A DNA stretch of 64,000 nucleotides from Paenibacillus sp. J23TS9 (GCF_018403225.1 NZ_BOSG01000001.1:1178001-1242000), one strand, 5' to 3'; positions 28,281-37,242 are shown, counted from the first letter of the stretch. Notes: generated from the sequence alone by a model not told the origin. A program made the numbers and translations.

Positions 28281-28730
28281 TTGAGTCCAGAACATAATCC
28301 AAATGCCGAAGCATCCCAAGGGCGGCGTACAAACTCCGAACGTCCGGTATCCTATTACGAGCAGGTGGGCGGTGCCCCAACCATCCACGCCATTGTGGAA
28401 GCTTTCTATCCGAAAGTTGTCGCTCATCCACTTCTGGCTCCTTTGTTTCCGGAAGACATTAATCCGGTCATGGAAAAGCAGGAGATGTTCCTGACACAAT
28501 ACTTTGGAGGGCCTCAGCTATACACGATGAAAGAGGGCCATCCACGTATGAGAGCAAGACATATCGGATTTCCGATCACGCCTGACCGCGCAACGGCTTG
28601 GCTGAGCTGTATGCAGCAGGCGATGGACGAAGTCATCGAGGATAAAATGCTGCGTGAACAGATGATGGAACGGTTAGCCATGACCGCTTACTTTTTTGTG
28701 AATACGGATGAACAGGAGACTGACAAGTAA
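28281..28730 (+). CDS. Group II truncated hemoglobin
   Basis: The 149-residue globin matches YjbI-type truncated hemoglobins. The proximal haem histidine is in RARHIGFPIT (His94), the group II tryptophan in ATAWLSCM (Trp107), and the B10-region tyrosine in AFYPKVV. Such proteins bind oxygen or handle NO and peroxide in the cytosol. The frame opens at ATG 28245, but GGAAGGGAGG lies inside that extension; the TTG at 28281, 12 bases after it, is preferred. The first 23 residues are a poorly conserved tail. A flavin reductase follows, which could act as an electron donor. Confidence 0.85.
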   Translation: MSPEHNPNAEASQGRRTNSERPVSYYEQVGGAPTIHAIVEAFYPKVVAHPLLAPLFPEDINPVMEKQEMFLTQYFGGPQLYTMKEGHPRMRARHIGFPITPDRATAWLSCMQQAMDEVIEDKMLREQMMERLAMTAYFFVNTDEQETDK

Positions 28731-28892
28731 GTCAGCCGGCTATTTTTATTGAATACTTAAGCTTCAATTTGACGGAAAAGGGAAAACAGATGCAACCTTG
28801 GCATCCTGACTGAAATGGCAGACAACCGCTGAAGGAATCTCCCATTTACCGGCAAAATCAAGCGAATCACATCAGAAAAGGAGACTGCCTTC

Positions 28893-29435
28893 ATGAAGCT
28901 GGTTGGAATATCGGGTGCGATCATTGGGAGCAAAACAGCCATCGTCGTACAAAAAGTACTGGAAGAAGTAAAGAAAATTGACCCGGAGATCGAAACGGAG
29001 CTGCTGGATATGAAGGAATATGATGTCCAGTTTTGTGACGGACGTGATCCGTCTGCTTATACCGGTGATACCAAGAAAGTGATCGACAGCGTCATTTCCA
29101 GTGACTTTTGTCTGATCGGAACACCTATTTATCAAGCCTCGATGTCAGGTGTGTTGAAGAATTTGTTTGACCTGATTCCGACATCGGCATTACAGCAAAA
29201 GGTGATCGGATTCGTTGCTACCGGCGGGACATATCAGCACTATCTTGTCATTGAAAATCAGCTGAAGCCGATTGCGGGTTTCTTCCGATCTTACGTGGCA
29301 CCGGGCTATGTGTATGTGCATGATGATCATTATAATGAATTTAAGGAAATTAATGACCCGGATGTACTGGAAAGAATCCAGAGACTTGCGTCAGAGCTCG
29401 TATTTATGCAGAAACGTTTGAAAACGGCCGAATAA
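28893..29435 (+). CDS. NADPH-dependent FMN reductase-type flavoprotein
   Basis: The 180-residue protein has the flavodoxin-like fold of the SsuE/azoreductase family. MKLVGISGAIIGSKTA is the FMN phosphate-binding start, GTPIYQASMSGVLKNLFD the central motif, and GFVATGGTYQHY the flavin loop. AAAAGGAG precedes ATG 28893. It transfers electrons from NAD(P)H to flavin or a small acceptor; the partner is not known. It lies 162 bases after the globin gene and has its own terminator. Confidence 0.85.
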   Translation: MKLVGISGAIIGSKTAIVVQKVLEEVKKIDPEIETELLDMKEYDVQFCDGRDPSAYTGDTKKVIDSVISSDFCLIGTPIYQASMSGVLKNLFDLIPTSALQQKVIGFVATGGTYQHYLVIENQLKPIAGFFRSYVAPGYVYVHDDHYNEFKEINDPDVLERIQRLASELVFMQKRLKTAE

Positions 29436-29463
29436 TTGAGGCTACATATCGCTGTTCTTCTGT

Positions 29464-29500
29464 AAAAGACCTGATCAATGATTTGATCGGGTCTTTTTTT
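29464..29500 (+). terminator. Terminator after the flavin reductase gene
   Basis: AAAAGACCTGATCAA pairs with TTGATCGGGTCTTTT, followed by a T-run. Confidence 0.88.
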
Positions 29501-29606
29501 GTCGTATAATGAAATAGAAGTTTCATAGATTTGTAGATTCATCGTGTCGAAGATATGTAATTCAATGTTTTCATATGGAGTCGACAAGGGAGAGAGGTGA
29601 ACGCAT

Positions 29607-30611
29607 ATGCGTAAATATGTGGTCACTTTTATAGTGGCCGTTCTAATTATAGCAGGAGGTTTCCTCGCATGGGACAAATACCGGACACCTGCTGCCGATG
29701 GAGAGGTTGTGGAGAAAACACCCGCGCTCTCGCCGCAGAAGAGTAGTCAGCCGGAAACATCCGTTTCTTCTGCAGTTAAAGGAACCGTGAGTGAAAGCAC
29801 AACAAAGAATCAGGGCAGCCAGACTAGCAGTAATCAGCCAAAATCCGGTGAAGCTGGCAAGTCAACCGGTCAAACGCAAACGGCGAAAAATGTGAATTCT
29901 AAAAATACGGATTCCAAACCATCTGCGGGTTCCAAATCGGATTCAGAGGCTTCAGCGAAAGGTTCCAGTAAAACGGGCGGGAAAAAGGAATTTGTCAACA
30001 CATACAGCGTAGAGCATGTCGTTTCGAATCCGGAAAGTACGAATGTATTGGTGAACAAAACCTACCGACTTCCTGCAGGTTATGTGCCGCCAGACCTGGT
30101 ATACCCGAATGTACCATTCACTTTCTCAGAAAAGGTCGACAAACGCAAAATGCGTAAGGAAGCTGCGACTGCACTTGAAAAACTGTTCGCAGGTGCTAAA
30201 AAAGACGGTGTAAGCTTGGCGGGTGTGTCCGCCTACCGTTCAGAATCCCGTCAAACCACGTTGTATAATAACTATGTTAAGCGTGACGGAGTAAAAGCTG
30301 CCGATACGTATAGTGCCCGTCCGGGTCACAGCGAGCATCAGACGGGTCTGACCATTGACGTGTCGGGGAGCACCGGCAAATGTGCTGCAGAAAGCTGTTT
30401 CGCAGGAACCAAAGAAGCCAAATGGCTGGCAAGTCATGCGCATGAATATGGCTTTATCGTCCGTTATCCGGAAGGTAAGGATTCGATTACAGGCTACAAA
30501 TATGAACCTTGGCATCTACGTTATATCGGGACCAAGATTGCTCAAACGGTTGCTAGCCGCTCGACCACGTTGGAGCAATATTTTGGAAGCTCGATTCCAG
30601 TGTCCAAATAA
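29607..30611 (+). CDS. VanY-type D-alanyl-D-alanine carboxypeptidase (M15B)
   Basis: The 334-residue protein has an N-terminal membrane anchor or signal (residues 5-21), a Ser/Thr/Gln/Lys-rich linker to about residue 130, then an M15 peptidase domain. Zinc-site motifs are SEHQTGLTID (His about 243, Asp about 250) and EPWHLRY (Glu and His near 300-303); SAYRSESRQ supplies the conserved arginines. It trims the terminal D-alanine of cell wall peptides, outside the membrane. GAGAGAGGTG lies before ATG 29607. I see no vancomycin resistance genes nearby, so this is a housekeeping wall enzyme. Confidence 0.88.
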   Translation: MRKYVVTFIVAVLIIAGGFLAWDKYRTPAADGEVVEKTPALSPQKSSQPETSVSSAVKGTVSESTTKNQGSQTSSNQPKSGEAGKSTGQTQTAKNVNSKNTDSKPSAGSKSDSEASAKGSSKTGGKKEFVNTYSVEHVVSNPESTNVLVNKTYRLPAGYVPPDLVYPNVPFTFSEKVDKRKMRKEAATALEKLFAGAKKDGVSLAGVSAYRSESRQTTLYNNYVKRDGVKAADTYSARPGHSEHQTGLTIDVSGSTGKCAAESCFAGTKEAKWLASHAHEYGFIVRYPEGKDSITGYKYEPWHLRYIGTKIAQTVASRSTTLEQYFGSSIPVSK

Positions 30612-30655
30612 AGCCTAAATCAAGGTATACTTGATAAATAGGATTGCAATGTAAC

Positions 30656-30723
30656 GCAGGATAGACGGCCGCGCAATGAATGTGCGAAGCTCGATATCCT
30701 GCTCTTTGCTGTGATGAAGAGCA
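30656..30723 (+). ncRNA. Possible structured RNA with competing helices upstream of selD
   Basis: GCAGGATA (30656-30663) can pair perfectly with TATCCTGC (30695-30702), enclosing a small hairpin (CGCGCA/TGTGCG, 30670-30686). A second hairpin uses TGCTCTT (30700-30706) and AAGAGCA (30717-30723). The two helices share bases 30700-30702, so they exclude each other, as in a leader that switches between structures. It lies in the 227-base gap between the vanY-like gene and selD. It matches no riboswitch class I recognise. Confidence 0.35.
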
Positions 30724-30838
30724 TTACGTACTTGAGCGATTTGCCTTTTTACCGGTTGATGTGTACGATTTATGCAGTAGAAAGAACTACCTAATATCAT
30801 AACTTTATAATATATCCATGAAGGGTCGTGCAGGATTA

Positions 30839-31888
30839 ATGGATTCTGAATTCAATATTAAATTAACCTCTCTATCAAGCAAAGGAGGATGTGGCTGCAA
30901 GATCGGTCCCGCCGATTTGAGCCAGGTACTTCGTAATCTTCCGCCGGCAGAGCCGAATCCTAACCTGCTGGTTGGTTTGGATACGAGTGATGATGCAGGC
31001 GTGTACAAGCTGAATGACGAGTTGGCACTGGTGCAAACGCTAGATTTTTTCACACCTATTGTTGATGATCCGTATTCTTTTGGGCAAATTGCCGCAGCGA
31101 ATGCGATCAGTGATATTTATGCAATGGGCGCCAAGCCTTTAACGGTATTAAATATTGTGGCATTTCCGATTTCCACACTTGATAAACGTATTTTGTCCGA
31201 GATTTTACGCGGAGCAGGAGATAAAGTGAAGGAAGCTGGAGCGACCTTGGTAGGCGGACACTCTATTGACGACAAAGAGCCCAAATTCGGTTTAGCGGTC
31301 ACAGGTCTTGTCCATCCTGATAGAGTACGCAGTAACGCCGGAGCCAAGGTAGGCGATAAGATCGTCCTGACCAAGCCGATTGGCGTAGGCATCATGACGA
31401 CGTCCATTAAAAACGATAAGCTTTCAGCTGAAGAAATTGCACGAGTAACCCAGGTGATGTCGACTCTGAACAAAAAAGCAGCTGAAGTCATGGAAAACTA
31501 TGATGTTCATGCCTGCACAGACGTGACCGGCTTCGGGTTGATGGGGCATTCGTTGGAAATGGCTAAGGGCAGCGGAGTGGAAATCCTTATTCGCAAGGAT
31601 GATGTACCTGTACTTCCACGAGTCCGTGAGTTGGCAGAACAGGGGCTGGTACCCGGCGGATCCAAAAACAACTATAACCATGTTGAGGATAGTGTTCATT
31701 TCCCTGATCAGATGGATCAGATCGACCGCTGGATTCTATGTGATGCCGTCACTTCAGGTGGACTGCTGATCTCGGTAAGCGCAGACCAGGCTGAAGCATT
31801 GCATCAGGAGATGGTAAGCGCGGGTGTGGAAGCCAAAATTATCGGTGAAGTTACAGCCAGTGGTAACGGACAAATTGTGATCGAGTAG
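30839..31888 (+). CDS. selD: Selenide, water dikinase (selenophosphate synthase)
   Basis: SelD makes selenophosphate from selenide and ATP. The catalytic loop is GGCGCK (Cys18 and Lys21), with cysteine rather than selenocysteine at the active site. GLDTSDDAGVY, AISDIYAMGAKP and DVTGFGLMGHSLEMAKG are family blocks. The frame also allows ATG 30818, but this overlaps an AT-rich TATAAT stretch and lacks a ribosome binding site; ATG 30839 gives the usual N-terminus of 349 residues. Either is possible. mnmH follows after 10 bases, so the selenophosphate serves 2-selenouridine in tRNA; no selA, selB or selC is in view. Confidence 0.93.
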   Translation: MDSEFNIKLTSLSSKGGCGCKIGPADLSQVLRNLPPAEPNPNLLVGLDTSDDAGVYKLNDELALVQTLDFFTPIVDDPYSFGQIAAANAISDIYAMGAKPLTVLNIVAFPISTLDKRILSEILRGAGDKVKEAGATLVGGHSIDDKEPKFGLAVTGLVHPDRVRSNAGAKVGDKIVLTKPIGVGIMTTSIKNDKLSAEEIARVTQVMSTLNKKAAEVMENYDVHACTDVTGFGLMGHSLEMAKGSGVEILIRKDDVPVLPRVRELAEQGLVPGGSKNNYNHVEDSVHFPDQMDQIDRWILCDAVTSGGLLISVSADQAEALHQEMVSAGVEAKIIGEVTASGNGQIVIE

Positions 31889-31898
31889 GGAGTGCCTT

Positions 31899-32978
31899 AT
31901 GTTTCAAGACATATCGATAGAGAAGCTAAATGAACTTCGAGCAAAAAATGAAATGACTGTCATTGATGTCAGGTCACCATCCGAATTCGCGGATTCCACG
32001 ATACCGGGCAGCATCAATATACCATTTTTCACAGATGAAGAACGGGCCGAGATCGGCACGCTTTATAAACAAGTCAGCACACAAACAGCTAAAGAGCGGG
32101 GCCTGGAGATCATGTCTGCCAAGCTGCCTGCATTTGTAAAACGTTTTGCAGAAATTAAAGGAAATAAAACCGTCTTTTGCTGGCGCGGTGGTATGCGAAG
32201 CAGAACGACGGCAACGGTCCTTTCACTCATGGGTATTCATGTCTACCGCCTCGATGGAGGTTATCGCTCATTCCGGAAATGGGTCGTTGAGACGTTAGGT
32301 ATGATGGATTTTGCCCCGAAGGTCTTTGTACTTCATGGTAATACGGGAACCGGAAAAACCGAAATTCTCAAAGTGTTGAAGGGGAAAGGATATCCGGTTG
32401 TCGATTTGGAAGGTTTGGCGGGTCACAGAGGTTCTATTTTCGGCGAGATTGGACTGAAGAGCAATAATCAGAAGACCTTTGATTCGCTCCTTTTAGAGGA
32501 GATCCTCCGCTATCGTGACAAGCCATACATTCTGATTGAAGCGGAAAGCAAGCGTATTGGAAAAGTGGTACTGCCCGAGTTCCTGGTTGATAAAAAAGAA
32601 CAGGGAACACATATTATGCTTGAAGCTCCTACGGCCTTGCGGGTGACGAACATTTTGAACGATTACCGACCAAAAGAACATAAGGAACAGAGCTTAAAGG
32701 CTTTTCATCAGATCAAATCGCGGATTCATACGCCCACCGCCCAAGAAATTGAGGCAAGCTTGCTGACCTCACAATTCGGCCGTGCCGTTGAGCTTTTACT
32801 TGAATCCTATTATGATCCGAGATATGCACACACCTCCCATATGTACGGAGAAGCGTTTGATCAGATTCCAGCGATTCAATTCAAGACGATTGAAGAAGCC
32901 GTAGAACTTGTCGAACAGCGTATTAAAGAAATGACGAGCCAGATGGAACCTGAGCGAACAATAAAATCCGGCATGTAA
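31899..32978 (+). CDS. mnmH: tRNA 2-selenouridine synthase
   Basis: The 359-residue protein replaces sulfur by selenium at the wobble 2-thiouridine of some tRNAs, using selenophosphate. It has an N-terminal rhodanese domain with catalytic Cys94 in VFCWRGGMRS and a C-terminal P-loop domain (GNTGTGKT, residues 147-154). GGGAGTG lies just before ATG 31899. The gene is also called selU or ybbB. Its direct pairing with selD indicates the two are one selenium-use trait. Confidence 0.94.
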   Translation: MFQDISIEKLNELRAKNEMTVIDVRSPSEFADSTIPGSINIPFFTDEERAEIGTLYKQVSTQTAKERGLEIMSAKLPAFVKRFAEIKGNKTVFCWRGGMRSRTTATVLSLMGIHVYRLDGGYRSFRKWVVETLGMMDFAPKVFVLHGNTGTGKTEILKVLKGKGYPVVDLEGLAGHRGSIFGEIGLKSNNQKTFDSLLLEEILRYRDKPYILIEAESKRIGKVVLPEFLVDKKEQGTHIMLEAPTALRVTNILNDYRPKEHKEQSLKAFHQIKSRIHTPTAQEIEASLLTSQFGRAVELLLESYYDPRYAHTSHMYGEAFDQIPAIQFKTIEEAVELVEQRIKEMTSQMEPERTIKSGM

Positions 32979-32981
32979 AAT

Positions 32982-33012
32982 AAAAGGAGAGCCTTGAAGG
33001 CTCTCCTTTTTT
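32982..33012. terminator. Bidirectional terminator between mnmH and the glycosyltransferase gene
   Basis: AAAAGGAGAGCC (32982-32993) pairs with GGCTCTCCTTTT (32999-33010) around a 5-base loop. Confidence 0.88.
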
Positions 33013-34198
33013 ATATACCCACAGGGATTCCATGAGTTGTTAGCACGCTAGCTTGCTGAGCCGAATAATCCAGCATGTTGACAAGCTCAGTAGCACAGCG
33101 GCTGGGATTATAGGAATCTGTTACCGTTGAATCAAAAGGCATCGAAGTTTGTTGTGATCCGCGCTGCATGTGGATCTTCTCACCGCAGGCAAGCTTGCAG
33201 AGCCAATCTTCAATCACATTCTCATTCTTGAGCGCCTCGCCGTAGCCGCGTGTGACAAAATATTCGCGATTCATCTCTTCCTGGCCCGGAAGGGATTCGC
33301 AGAACAGCATGGGCAGGCCCTTGGCCAGTGCCTCGGTGCATGTCATTCCGCCCGGCTTAGTAACGAGCAGATCGGACGCGTCCATCCATTTGCTGATTTC
33401 TCGCGTGTGACCCATAAGCACAATGTTCTCATGCTGGAATTTCGGATCGTTTTTCATTTTGTCGAGCAGCTTCTGATTGCTGCCGAGACAGAAAACGAGC
33501 TGAACATGTTCCTTCCATTTGATCAACTGCTCGGTAAGCTGATTGTTCGAGACCAACCCCCAACCGCCGCCCATGATGAATACCGTAGGCATATTTTTAA
33601 TGTTCAGCTTTCTTCTGACGGATGCCTTGTCTTCAGTCGACCAGAAATCCGGATGTACCGGAATCCCTGTAACCTGAACATTGCTCGGATAAACGCCCCG
33701 ATCAAGCAGAAGCTGACGCACGCTGTCCGTTGAAACAAGGAAACGGTCGACCTCGGCATTAATCCACGACGCATGAGCATCATAGTCTGTAATAACCGTA
33801 TAGAGCGGGATATCTAGCCCGGCTGCTTTTAACCGGGAAATGATATTGGTTGGAATCGGATGCGTACTCACGATTAAGTCAGGTCTTAAGTGCTCGATAA
33901 TTTCAGCCGTGTGATGATAAAAAAGCCTATGCAGTGCCATCGTGGTCAATTTGCTCAGCGGTTTGTCATGCTGCTTGCGGTAAAGCAACCCGACAAGGCC
34001 GGGATTGGTGTGAATCGTTAAACGGTAGGCAGAGAGAATCCAGGGTGCCACGGTAGGATTCAAGAAGGAGCCCAGCTCGATTACTTTGGTCCGAATATTC
34101 GGATTCATTCTTTTCATTCCTGCAGCCAGCGCATAACCGGCCTGTGTATGCCCGCTTCCAAAACCTTCAGACAGGATTAACACTCTTTTCTTGCGCAT
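33011..34198 (-). CDS. MGDG synthase/UgtP-like glycosyltransferase (GT28 type)
   Basis: The 395-residue protein begins RVLILSEGFGSGHTQAGYAL, the lipid-acceptor motif of MGDG synthase and UgtP-type enzymes. VSTHPIPTN and the C-terminal nucleotide-sugar site (VTKPGGMTCTEALAKGLPM) follow. Family members move glucose or galactose from a UDP-sugar to diacylglycerol at the membrane; the exact sugar and acceptor are not decided by sequence. AAGGTGAACGT lies before the ATG at 34198. It is transcribed alone. Confidence 0.8.
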   Translation of the reverse strand: MRKKRVLILSEGFGSGHTQAGYALAAGMKRMNPNIRTKVIELGSFLNPTVAPWILSAYRLTIHTNPGLVGLLYRKQHDKPLSKLTTMALHRLFYHHTAEIIEHLRPDLIVSTHPIPTNIISRLKAAGLDIPLYTVITDYDAHASWINAEVDRFLVSTDSVRQLLLDRGVYPSNVQVTGIPVHPDFWSTEDKASVRRKLNIKNMPTVFIMGGGWGLVSNNQLTEQLIKWKEHVQLVFCLGSNQKLLDKMKNDPKFQHENIVLMGHTREISKWMDASDLLVTKPGGMTCTEALAKGLPMLFCESLPGQEEMNREYFVTRGYGEALKNENVIEDWLCKLACGEKIHMQRGSQQTSMPFDSTVTDSYNPSRCATELVNMLDYSAQQASVLTTHGIPVGI

Positions 34199-34561
34199 AC
34201 GTTCACCTTCGATCTTTTATATTGGATGCTCCTTCTTGATGAAGGCAGCTTATGTTCTATGTTTTAACGGGATATATATCCTGTTAAGTATTCAGTGTTC
34301 AGTCTTATGTAAGATAACGTAACCCATATAATCAGTGTATGATGGATTATGTATCTTCAAAACGGACCGTGGTCCGGTTTACATGCTGGACTAAGGTCGG
34401 GGAACACTGTTTGTTTGGGTATCCTATGTAGTTAGACGATGTGCAAGAAGAAATCCATGCAGGTTTTTTTTAACAATTTCTAAAATGGAGTTTAATGTGA
34501 TGATTATATTATACTATTAATAGAATAACAGGTATTATCTGTAATTATAAGGAGGCAAATA
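34199..34561. other. Intergenic region with two inverted repeats
   Basis: This 363-base gap holds no convincing gene. One inverted repeat, TTAACGGGATA mirrored by TATCCTGTTAA with one mismatch, spans 34264-34287, about 65 bases before the minus-strand glycosyltransferase start. A second, CGGACC-GT-GGTCCG, lies at 34363-34376. AT-rich sequence with TATATTATACT precedes the DUF1835 gene. The repeats may be operators; neither is followed by a T-run. Confidence 0.5.
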
Positions 34562-35587
34562 ATGCAAAATGGAAAAGACATGTTAATGACCATGAATGAT
34601 AATCTCAGAAGAATGCTGCTGATAAGGATGGTTGAACGTGTCGAGCAAGGCTTACTGGAGAAAGGGAATGAAAAATTGGCTGAAGAGCTGATAGGAATCT
34701 TAAATGATGTGCAGCGTGAAGAACAAGATCGTTTGGATCGTAAAATCAATGTGCATGTGGTTTTTAGCTCTTCAGGCGCGGGCTCAGTAAAAGTTGCTTT
34801 AAGTGAATGTGAAAAAAGGCTGGAGAGCCGAGTCATTCAAGTGGATGATTTTTATTCCTATGGACCGATCTTGCAGCTGCATCTAGAGCAAGGACGACAT
34901 AAGCGGGAGCGATGGATGATGGAGCGTTTTAATGACCGGATGTATCGTCTATTGGATAGGGAAAACCGAGTTGGGCATTTTTTGAGTAAACTGAGCAGCA
35001 TTCCGGAGAACCGCCGGATCTATCTCTGGGTTGGCGAGAACGCACATGACCAGGTATCTGCAAGACTAGCCATGTACGCTTTACGCGGTAAAACGAACGA
35101 CATACATATCCTGAATGTTTCGCAAATGTATAAAGAAGCTGTACACAGGTTCGAACCTAAGCTTGAACCCAAATATGTTGGACATGTTCCCATGGAAGCC
35201 TTAACAGAGATGATGATTCAGTTTGAGTCTGCTCAGCCGATCGATGAAAAGACAAAGGAAACATTGGTTAGGGATTGGGAGCAGTTATCAATAACAACAG
35301 ACACGCTGCGTATTTGGAAGAATGGAGAAATTGTTGGTCTTGAAGAAGACGCTTTTGACGCTGAAATACTCAATACGGTCCGCTCTTTGCAGCGATCGGG
35401 AGATAAGGAGAACGTAAAGAACGGTTATGTTAGGGCAGGAGCTGTGGTTTCAGAATTAATTGAACGAAAAATATTTGAAAGTGACAGATATATCGAATAC
35501 CGATTGTGGCATTTGATCAGCAGCGGTCAGCTTGATTTTAAAGGCATACCGTATGCACTGTATTTGTACAGTGTAAAAATTCCGTGA
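34562..35587 (+). CDS. DUF1835 domain protein
   Basis: The 341-residue protein has an N-terminal helical region (residues 1-55) and then the DUF1835 block HVVFSSSGAGSVKVAL with VIQVDDFYSYGPI. A C-terminal DUF3658-like part (EQLSITTDTLRIWKNGEIV onwards) follows, ending in IEYRLWHLISSGQLDFKG. The family is widespread in Bacilli and has no established function. AAGGAGG precedes ATG 34562. No signal peptide is seen, so it is cytosolic. It appears to be a single-gene unit. Confidence 0.8.
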   Translation: MQNGKDMLMTMNDNLRRMLLIRMVERVEQGLLEKGNEKLAEELIGILNDVQREEQDRLDRKINVHVVFSSSGAGSVKVALSECEKRLESRVIQVDDFYSYGPILQLHLEQGRHKRERWMMERFNDRMYRLLDRENRVGHFLSKLSSIPENRRIYLWVGENAHDQVSARLAMYALRGKTNDIHILNVSQMYKEAVHRFEPKLEPKYVGHVPMEALTEMMIQFESAQPIDEKTKETLVRDWEQLSITTDTLRIWKNGEIVGLEEDAFDAEILNTVRSLQRSGDKENVKNGYVRAGAVVSELIERKIFESDRYIEYRLWHLISSGQLDFKGIPYALYLYSVKIP

Positions 35588-35706
35588 ACGTTGAAAAAAA
35601 CTGTGATCTGGAGGGGAGCGTTTTAGACGCGTAGAGGAAGTTAACTCCTACCTTTCTTTTCGCGGAATAGCGGATCGGGCATTTAAGTAGCAGTGTCAGC
35701 TTTAAT

Positions 35707-36255
35707 TTATTCATCCATCTGACTATAAGGAAAAAGTAGCATCTGCGTTACCCATTTGGCCATATGCTCAGGAGATTCTTGCATTTTCGTTGAAACCCAG
35801 TACCGTATGAGACCGATCAACCCGCCTGCATTGTAGGCACAACGGACTTTATCAAGTGAAAATTTCAATAGCTCTTCTTTGATCACCTCATCCAGTTGCT
35901 GTGGAAATTGCTTTTCACCAAGCATGACGGAATAGAATTTGAAGTACTCCTGGATATGATTGAAAAAAGCGATCAACGAAGAAATGGGCTGCTGCCGCTC
36001 CTCATAATCACGCTGTGCAGCTTCAAGGCTGAACGTGGGGTAACGTATGGCTTCCCGGAGCTTTTCAAGTATGAAATTTGAATTCTGCTCCATCAAATCT
36101 GCTTTATCCAGGAAATGCAGATAGAAGGTAGACCGGTTAATACCGGCACGCAGAACAATATCGCGAATAGTAATGGATTCATATTTTTTCTCTGTCATCA
36201 GATCATGGAAGGCATTCATAATGGATTTTCTGGTCTTAAGAACACGCGGATTCAT
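35707..36255 (-). CDS. TetR-family transcriptional regulator
   Basis: The 182-residue protein has the TetR helix-turn-helix (SITIRDIVLRAGINRSTFYLHF) and a C-terminal helical domain of the TetR_C type (LIGLIRYWVSTKMQESP). AAGGAG at 7 bases supports the start at 36255; the frame to 36357 is just upstream extension. It is divergent from an SDR oxidoreductase, with a palindromic site between them. Loss of repression by a toxic aldehyde or similar compound is the usual logic, but the ligand is unknown. Confidence 0.85.
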   Translation of the reverse strand: MNPRVLKTRKSIMNAFHDLMTEKKYESITIRDIVLRAGINRSTFYLHFLDKADLMEQNSNFILEKLREAIRYPTFSLEAAQRDYEERQQPISSLIAFFNHIQEYFKFYSVMLGEKQFPQQLDEVIKEELLKFSLDKVRCAYNAGGLIGLIRYWVSTKMQESPEHMAKWVTQMLLFPYSQMDE

Positions 36256-36350
36256 AGGGTCGCTCCTTGTGAGTATCTTTGATGGTGGAAATAGACATTT
36301 TCGGACAAAATGATGTTTGTACCGTTGTTGCACTAGCGTTACAATCATTA

Positions 36351-36368
36351 TAGACACTCTGTTGTCTA
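36351..36368 (+). promoter_or_regulatory. Palindromic operator between TetR and SDR genes
   Basis: TAGACA (36351-36356), six bases, then TGTCTA (36363-36368) form a perfect inverted repeat. It overlaps the presumed -10 region of the SDR promoter, so a bound TetR repressor would block it. Confidence 0.65.
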
Positions 36369-36394
36369 ATTCAATGCCATGGGAGGTATATACA

Positions 36395-37159
36395 ATGAAA
36401 CTTCAAGACAAAGTTACTGTGATCACGGGTGCAGGCTCCGGCATGGGTAAAGAGATGGCACTGCTGTTCGCGCAGGAAGGAGCTAAGCTGGTTCTTGCCG
36501 ACATTTCGCAAGCCTCATTGGACCAGGTTGTAGCTCAGGTGAAGGAAAACGGCGGAAACGCTGTAGGCGTAATTGCTAACGTTGCTAAAGAAGAAGACGT
36601 GCAAAACATGATTGATACCGCTGTGAATACTTATGGATCACTGGATGTACTGGTAAACAACGCAGGCATCATGGATAAAATGACACCGGTTACGGAGCTT
36701 ACCGACGAGCTGTGGGAAAGAGTGATCGGTGTCAACGCTACCGGTCCAATGCGCGCCATCCGTAAAGCGCTGCCTATCATGATCAAGCAGGGTAAAGGCG
36801 TAATCGTCAACACGGCTTCAGTCGGCGGATTATTTGGATCCCGTGCTGGCGCAGCCTACACAGCTTCCAAACATGCTGTCGTCGGTCTGACTAAAAACGT
36901 AGGCTTTCAATATGCCGATGCGGGAATTCGCTGTAATGCGATCGCTCCAGGTGGCGTAGAAACAAATATTATGGCTGATGCAGGCGAGATTAACATGGAA
37001 TCCATTGGCATGAAAAAGGCTATGGCTGGAATAGCTTCGAACCCAAGAAACGGCAAGCCTGAAGAAATTGCCAAAGTGGCATTGTTCCTGGCTTCGGATG
37101 ATTCGAGCTTTGTGAACGGAACGGTAATTACAGCCGATTCAGGTTGGACTGCTTACTAA
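36395..37159 (+). CDS. Short-chain dehydrogenase/reductase
   Basis: The 254-residue SDR has the NAD(P) motif TGAGSGMG at residues 11-18, NNAG in the middle, serine in NTASVGG and the catalytic YTASK. It oxidises an alcohol or reduces a ketone; the substrate is unknown. GGGAGG lies 8 bases before ATG 36395, which excludes the longer frame from 36317. Its neighbour is a divergent TetR regulator that probably controls it. Confidence 0.9.
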   Translation: MKLQDKVTVITGAGSGMGKEMALLFAQEGAKLVLADISQASLDQVVAQVKENGGNAVGVIANVAKEEDVQNMIDTAVNTYGSLDVLVNNAGIMDKMTPVTELTDELWERVIGVNATGPMRAIRKALPIMIKQGKGVIVNTASVGGLFGSRAGAAYTASKHAVVGLTKNVGFQYADAGIRCNAIAPGGVETNIMADAGEINMESIGMKKAMAGIASNPRNGKPEEIAKVALFLASDDSSFVNGTVITADSGWTAY

Positions 37160-37183
37160 TACCAATCGGTTTATTCTTTATTG

Positions 37184-37227
37184 CAGGGCAGTTTCCCCGG
37201 ATGTACAGCGGAGAAACTGCCCTGTTT
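37184..37227. terminator. Hairpin after the SDR gene
   Basis: CAGGGCAGTTTC (37184-37195) pairs perfectly with GAAACTGCCCTG (37213-37224), followed by three T residues. It separates the convergent SDR and MFS genes. Confidence 0.75.
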
Positions 37228-37242
37228 GCATGTTATTCTGCT

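Noticed and set aside
28757..28892. Riboswitch (SAM or FMN type) before the flavin reductase gene
   Set aside because: Only a short hairpin, GATGC/GCATC, is seen; the conserved core sequences of these riboswitches are absent.
30612..30838. selC (selenocysteine tRNA) next to selD
   Set aside because: No tRNA cloverleaf or acceptor stem could be built from this region; the helices seen do not fit a tRNA.
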